A DNA stretch of 64,000 bases from Drosophila miranda (taxonomy: Eukaryota; Arthropoda; Insecta; Diptera; Drosophilidae), in the NCBI RefSeq assembly GCF_003369915.1, contig NC_046673.1, forward strand, positions 23,799,718 through 23,863,717, in the 5' to 3' direction. Positions 62,161-64,000 of this stretch are shown here, piece by piece (positions within the stretch are counted from its first letter, which is position 1; each line of letters begins with the position of its first letter). The notes beneath the pieces are model-generated. The model was not told the DNA's origin. It saw only the letters and a list, made by a program, of their open reading frames with translations, and did no database searches. The translations under genes and the position numbers were made by a program.

Positions 62161-62193
62161 TTTCTCTTCTCTTCCCTCTTTTTGCAGGTGAGT
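62161..62193 (+). promoter_or_regulatory. Recursive splicing (ratchet) site
   Basis: A 22-nt pyrimidine run (TTTCTCTTCTCTTCCCTCTT) continues into TTTGCAG, joined directly to GTGAGTGCAG. The 3' splice site (AG 62,186-62,187) abuts a 5' splice site (GT 62,188-62,189), the zero-nucleotide exon layout used to remove long Drosophila introns in steps. It marks the plus strand here as intronic. Confidence 0.7.
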
Positions 62194-62461
62194 GCAGTTT
62201 TCTTTCATCTTTCAGCCATATTTCTGGTTGGTTTCATTTGCCTTCGGGGACAAAATCCACAGAAGAAAAACCCAAAAGAAAATAGAAAAACATCAGCAAC
62301 AGAAAAGCACCAAAGCAGCAAAGCAGCAAAAAGTTGCAACTTTTTTCCGAGGGCTCCAACTTTTTGTCTCGCTCTCTCTCTCTCTCGCTTTTCCTGTATT
62401 TTTCCTGAGTAAGTAAAAGCAAAATTTCCTTTTTTTATATGCGTTTTCCTTATGTATTCGT

Positions 62462-62502
62462 GTGCGTGTGTGTGCGTGCGTGTGTGTGTGTGTGTGTGTG
62501 TG
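62462..62502. repeat. (GT)n/(GC)n microsatellite
   Basis: TGTGCGTG then a clean GT run. Confidence 0.85.
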
Positions 62503-63577
62503 TCCTGGAACCAAATATGTCAATGATAAATGGCATAATCTTTTTAGCCAAGCGGCGGCATGGGCAACGCTCCTGCTCCTCCCATGCCTCCGCCTTTTCT
62601 TTGTCTCCGAAACATTCGCCCTCTGCCACTCCCCTGCCTCCTCTGGCCATAATGATAATGCACAAAAATTATGCTAATAGCTTAATGCCATCGCACTTAA
62701 GCGCTAAGACAGCAGCAGCGACCAAGATGACAGCACACACAACATCCACAGCCAGTGGCACCGCAAGGAGAGAGGAGAGAGGAGAGAGAGCGGAGACACC
62801 GCCACATGGGACCCCCTTGAGTCCACGCGGAAGGCAAAGGGAAAGCCACAGAGAGACACTGAATGCCCTTGAAGAACGCCGCTGAAAGGCAGTGGCCGGG
62901 GGCTAGGCCGAGGGGCGCTCTGTTTCTTTCTTCGCTGGAAAATCGTTGGACCCCGGGCTCTCGGCAAAGGGTATTCCGTATGCCCCGGACAACAGGCAAC
63001 GTCCGTGATTATGGCCTAGTATCTTTTGTTGTTCTTGTTGTCGTTGTCGTTGTCCTGTCGACGCCTCCCAAAGTTGGCTTTGGTCTGCGCCTCGGACTGG
63101 ATGAGGGATGCGGGACTTCGGACTCTGGTCCGTGCCTCCAGGACTGACCCCAACACGGAACATCCTTGGCAGCTGCGACCACAGCAGCAGCGACAGCGAC
63201 AGCAACATCCAGGGGGAAAGAGGAAGGAGGAGCAGGAAGGAGGAGGAGCAGCACCAGCAATTGCAGTGGGCGCGCAATTGCTTTTGGCCAAGATGAGTGC
63301 TCTCGCCACTCCACTCTGCTTTGCAGGATCTCCTTTGGCAAATGGCAAATGGAAGCAAAGCGAAAGGAGAGGCAACTTTTCTGGCCTAATGTGGGGGATT
63401 GCTGCTGCTGTCGCTGCTGCTGCCGTAGAAGTGCGCCAGAAACTTATGGCTTTGGAAAAGTTTTTGGGGAAAGAATCATTTTTGGATTGGCACAGATGCG
63501 ACACGAGAGACGCAGGGAGACCTCTGCTCTGTGGCAGCCACAGAACGACAGAGGAACGACAAAAGATAGTGGTGGAT

Positions 63578-63580
<3 letters not shown>

Positions 63581-63608
<28 letters not shown>

Positions 63609-63612
63609 GGGG
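63581..63612. repeat. Poly(G) tract
   Basis: Twenty-six consecutive G, an A and five more G. Such a run is unstable and a likely site of sequencing error. It could form a G-quadruplex. Confidence 0.9.
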
Positions 63613-64000
63613 AATGGAGAAAAAAGCAAAACATAGTGCAGGAAACGTCAAACGGGGGGGGGGCAGGGAGAGAAGGATTCAAAAAGGTGATTGAATCAAA
63701 CGAGATTTAAGCGAGCGGAAACGGATACGAAAATATGTGAAAAATACTGAAATATATACCGCAAAAATGACATCCAATAGAAAGCTACAAGGCTTATGAA
63801 TGGAGCTCGAAAAATACCAAATAAAATACTGATTAAAAATTACTTAGCTATAGCAAGAAAATACTCAAGAACTAAAAACAAGTCAGAAAAAAATAATCAG
63901 AAATACTGAGAAAAAATACCAACAATTCGAGATATAGATGATAAAAAAGAGAAAATATACCACAGACTTAGGTGGAAGTAGAAGAGCCAAAAATACCGTA

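Larger units (their letters stand above)
48051..64000 (+). other. Probable long first intron, no coding exons seen
   Basis: Sixteen kilobases of simple-sequence-rich DNA without a supportable gene on either strand. It contains (GT)n near 48,545-48,570, (CCCTCC)n at 52,271-52,299, a 48-bp minisatellite, (CTG)n and (GAC)n near 59,503-59,553, and homopolymer G at 63,581. Intron status is inferred from the upstream first-exon candidate and the ratchet site at 62,187. Confidence 0.4.

Noticed and set aside
63026..63694. 222-codon plus-strand open frame
   Set aside because: Built from (CAG)-like and poly(G) repeats, with overlapping long frames on both strands. This is typical of low-complexity DNA.

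Overview
This is animal nuclear DNA, almost certainly from a Drosophila X chromosome (Muller element A). The evidence is small introns of about 60-70 nt with GTRAGT donors, an intact Tc1-family S-element-like transposon, intron-containing tRNA-Tyr genes, very abundant (CA)n/(GA)n/(CTG)n repeats, and a trio of full-length ABCA transporter genes. The trio resembles the D. melanogaster ABCA cluster that I recall as CG1494/CG1718/CG1801 at about 19F. The richness in simple sequence would fit the obscura group, but the species cannot be fixed by eye.

Left part (1-30,393): three full-size ABC subfamily A transporters. Every exon junction was phased by hand and all three reading frames close exactly. 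Gene 1 (+, 470-6529, 10 exons, 1660 aa) and gene 3 (-, 24,341-30,393, 9 exons, 1705 aa) have badly degraded nucleotide-binding domains. Gene 2 (+, 15,421-22,845, 9 coding exons, 1701 aa) lies between them and has two fully canonical ATPase sites, like mammalian ABCA3. Genes 2 and 3 are convergent, with poly(A) signals about 280 bp apart. Between genes 1 and 2 lie a duplicated 3'-UTR segment, a complete 1735-bp S-like transposon with an open transposase gene, two head-to-head tRNA-Tyr(GUA) genes with different introns, an array of short dispersed motifs, and a probable noncoding first exon of gene 2.

Right part (30,394-64,000): about 33.6 kb with no recognisable protein gene apart from one candidate terminal exon on the minus strand (47,046-47,217). 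Two promoter/5'-UTR-like segments point right (about 35.0 kb and 47.65 kb). A textbook recursive-splice (ratchet) site lies at 62,187/62,188. The simplest reading is that much of this stretch is a very long first intron of a plus-strand gene whose coding exons lie beyond 64 kb. It also holds a 48-bp-period minisatellite (53.66-54.17 kb), AT-rich degenerate arrays and a strongly over-represented GGGTATCC octamer.

The central biological theme is a local ABCA cluster with one probable active lipid-type transporter flanked by two paralogues that keep full architecture but have lost key ATPase residues. All exon boundaries, promoters and the ratchet site are predictions from sequence and need RNA evidence.
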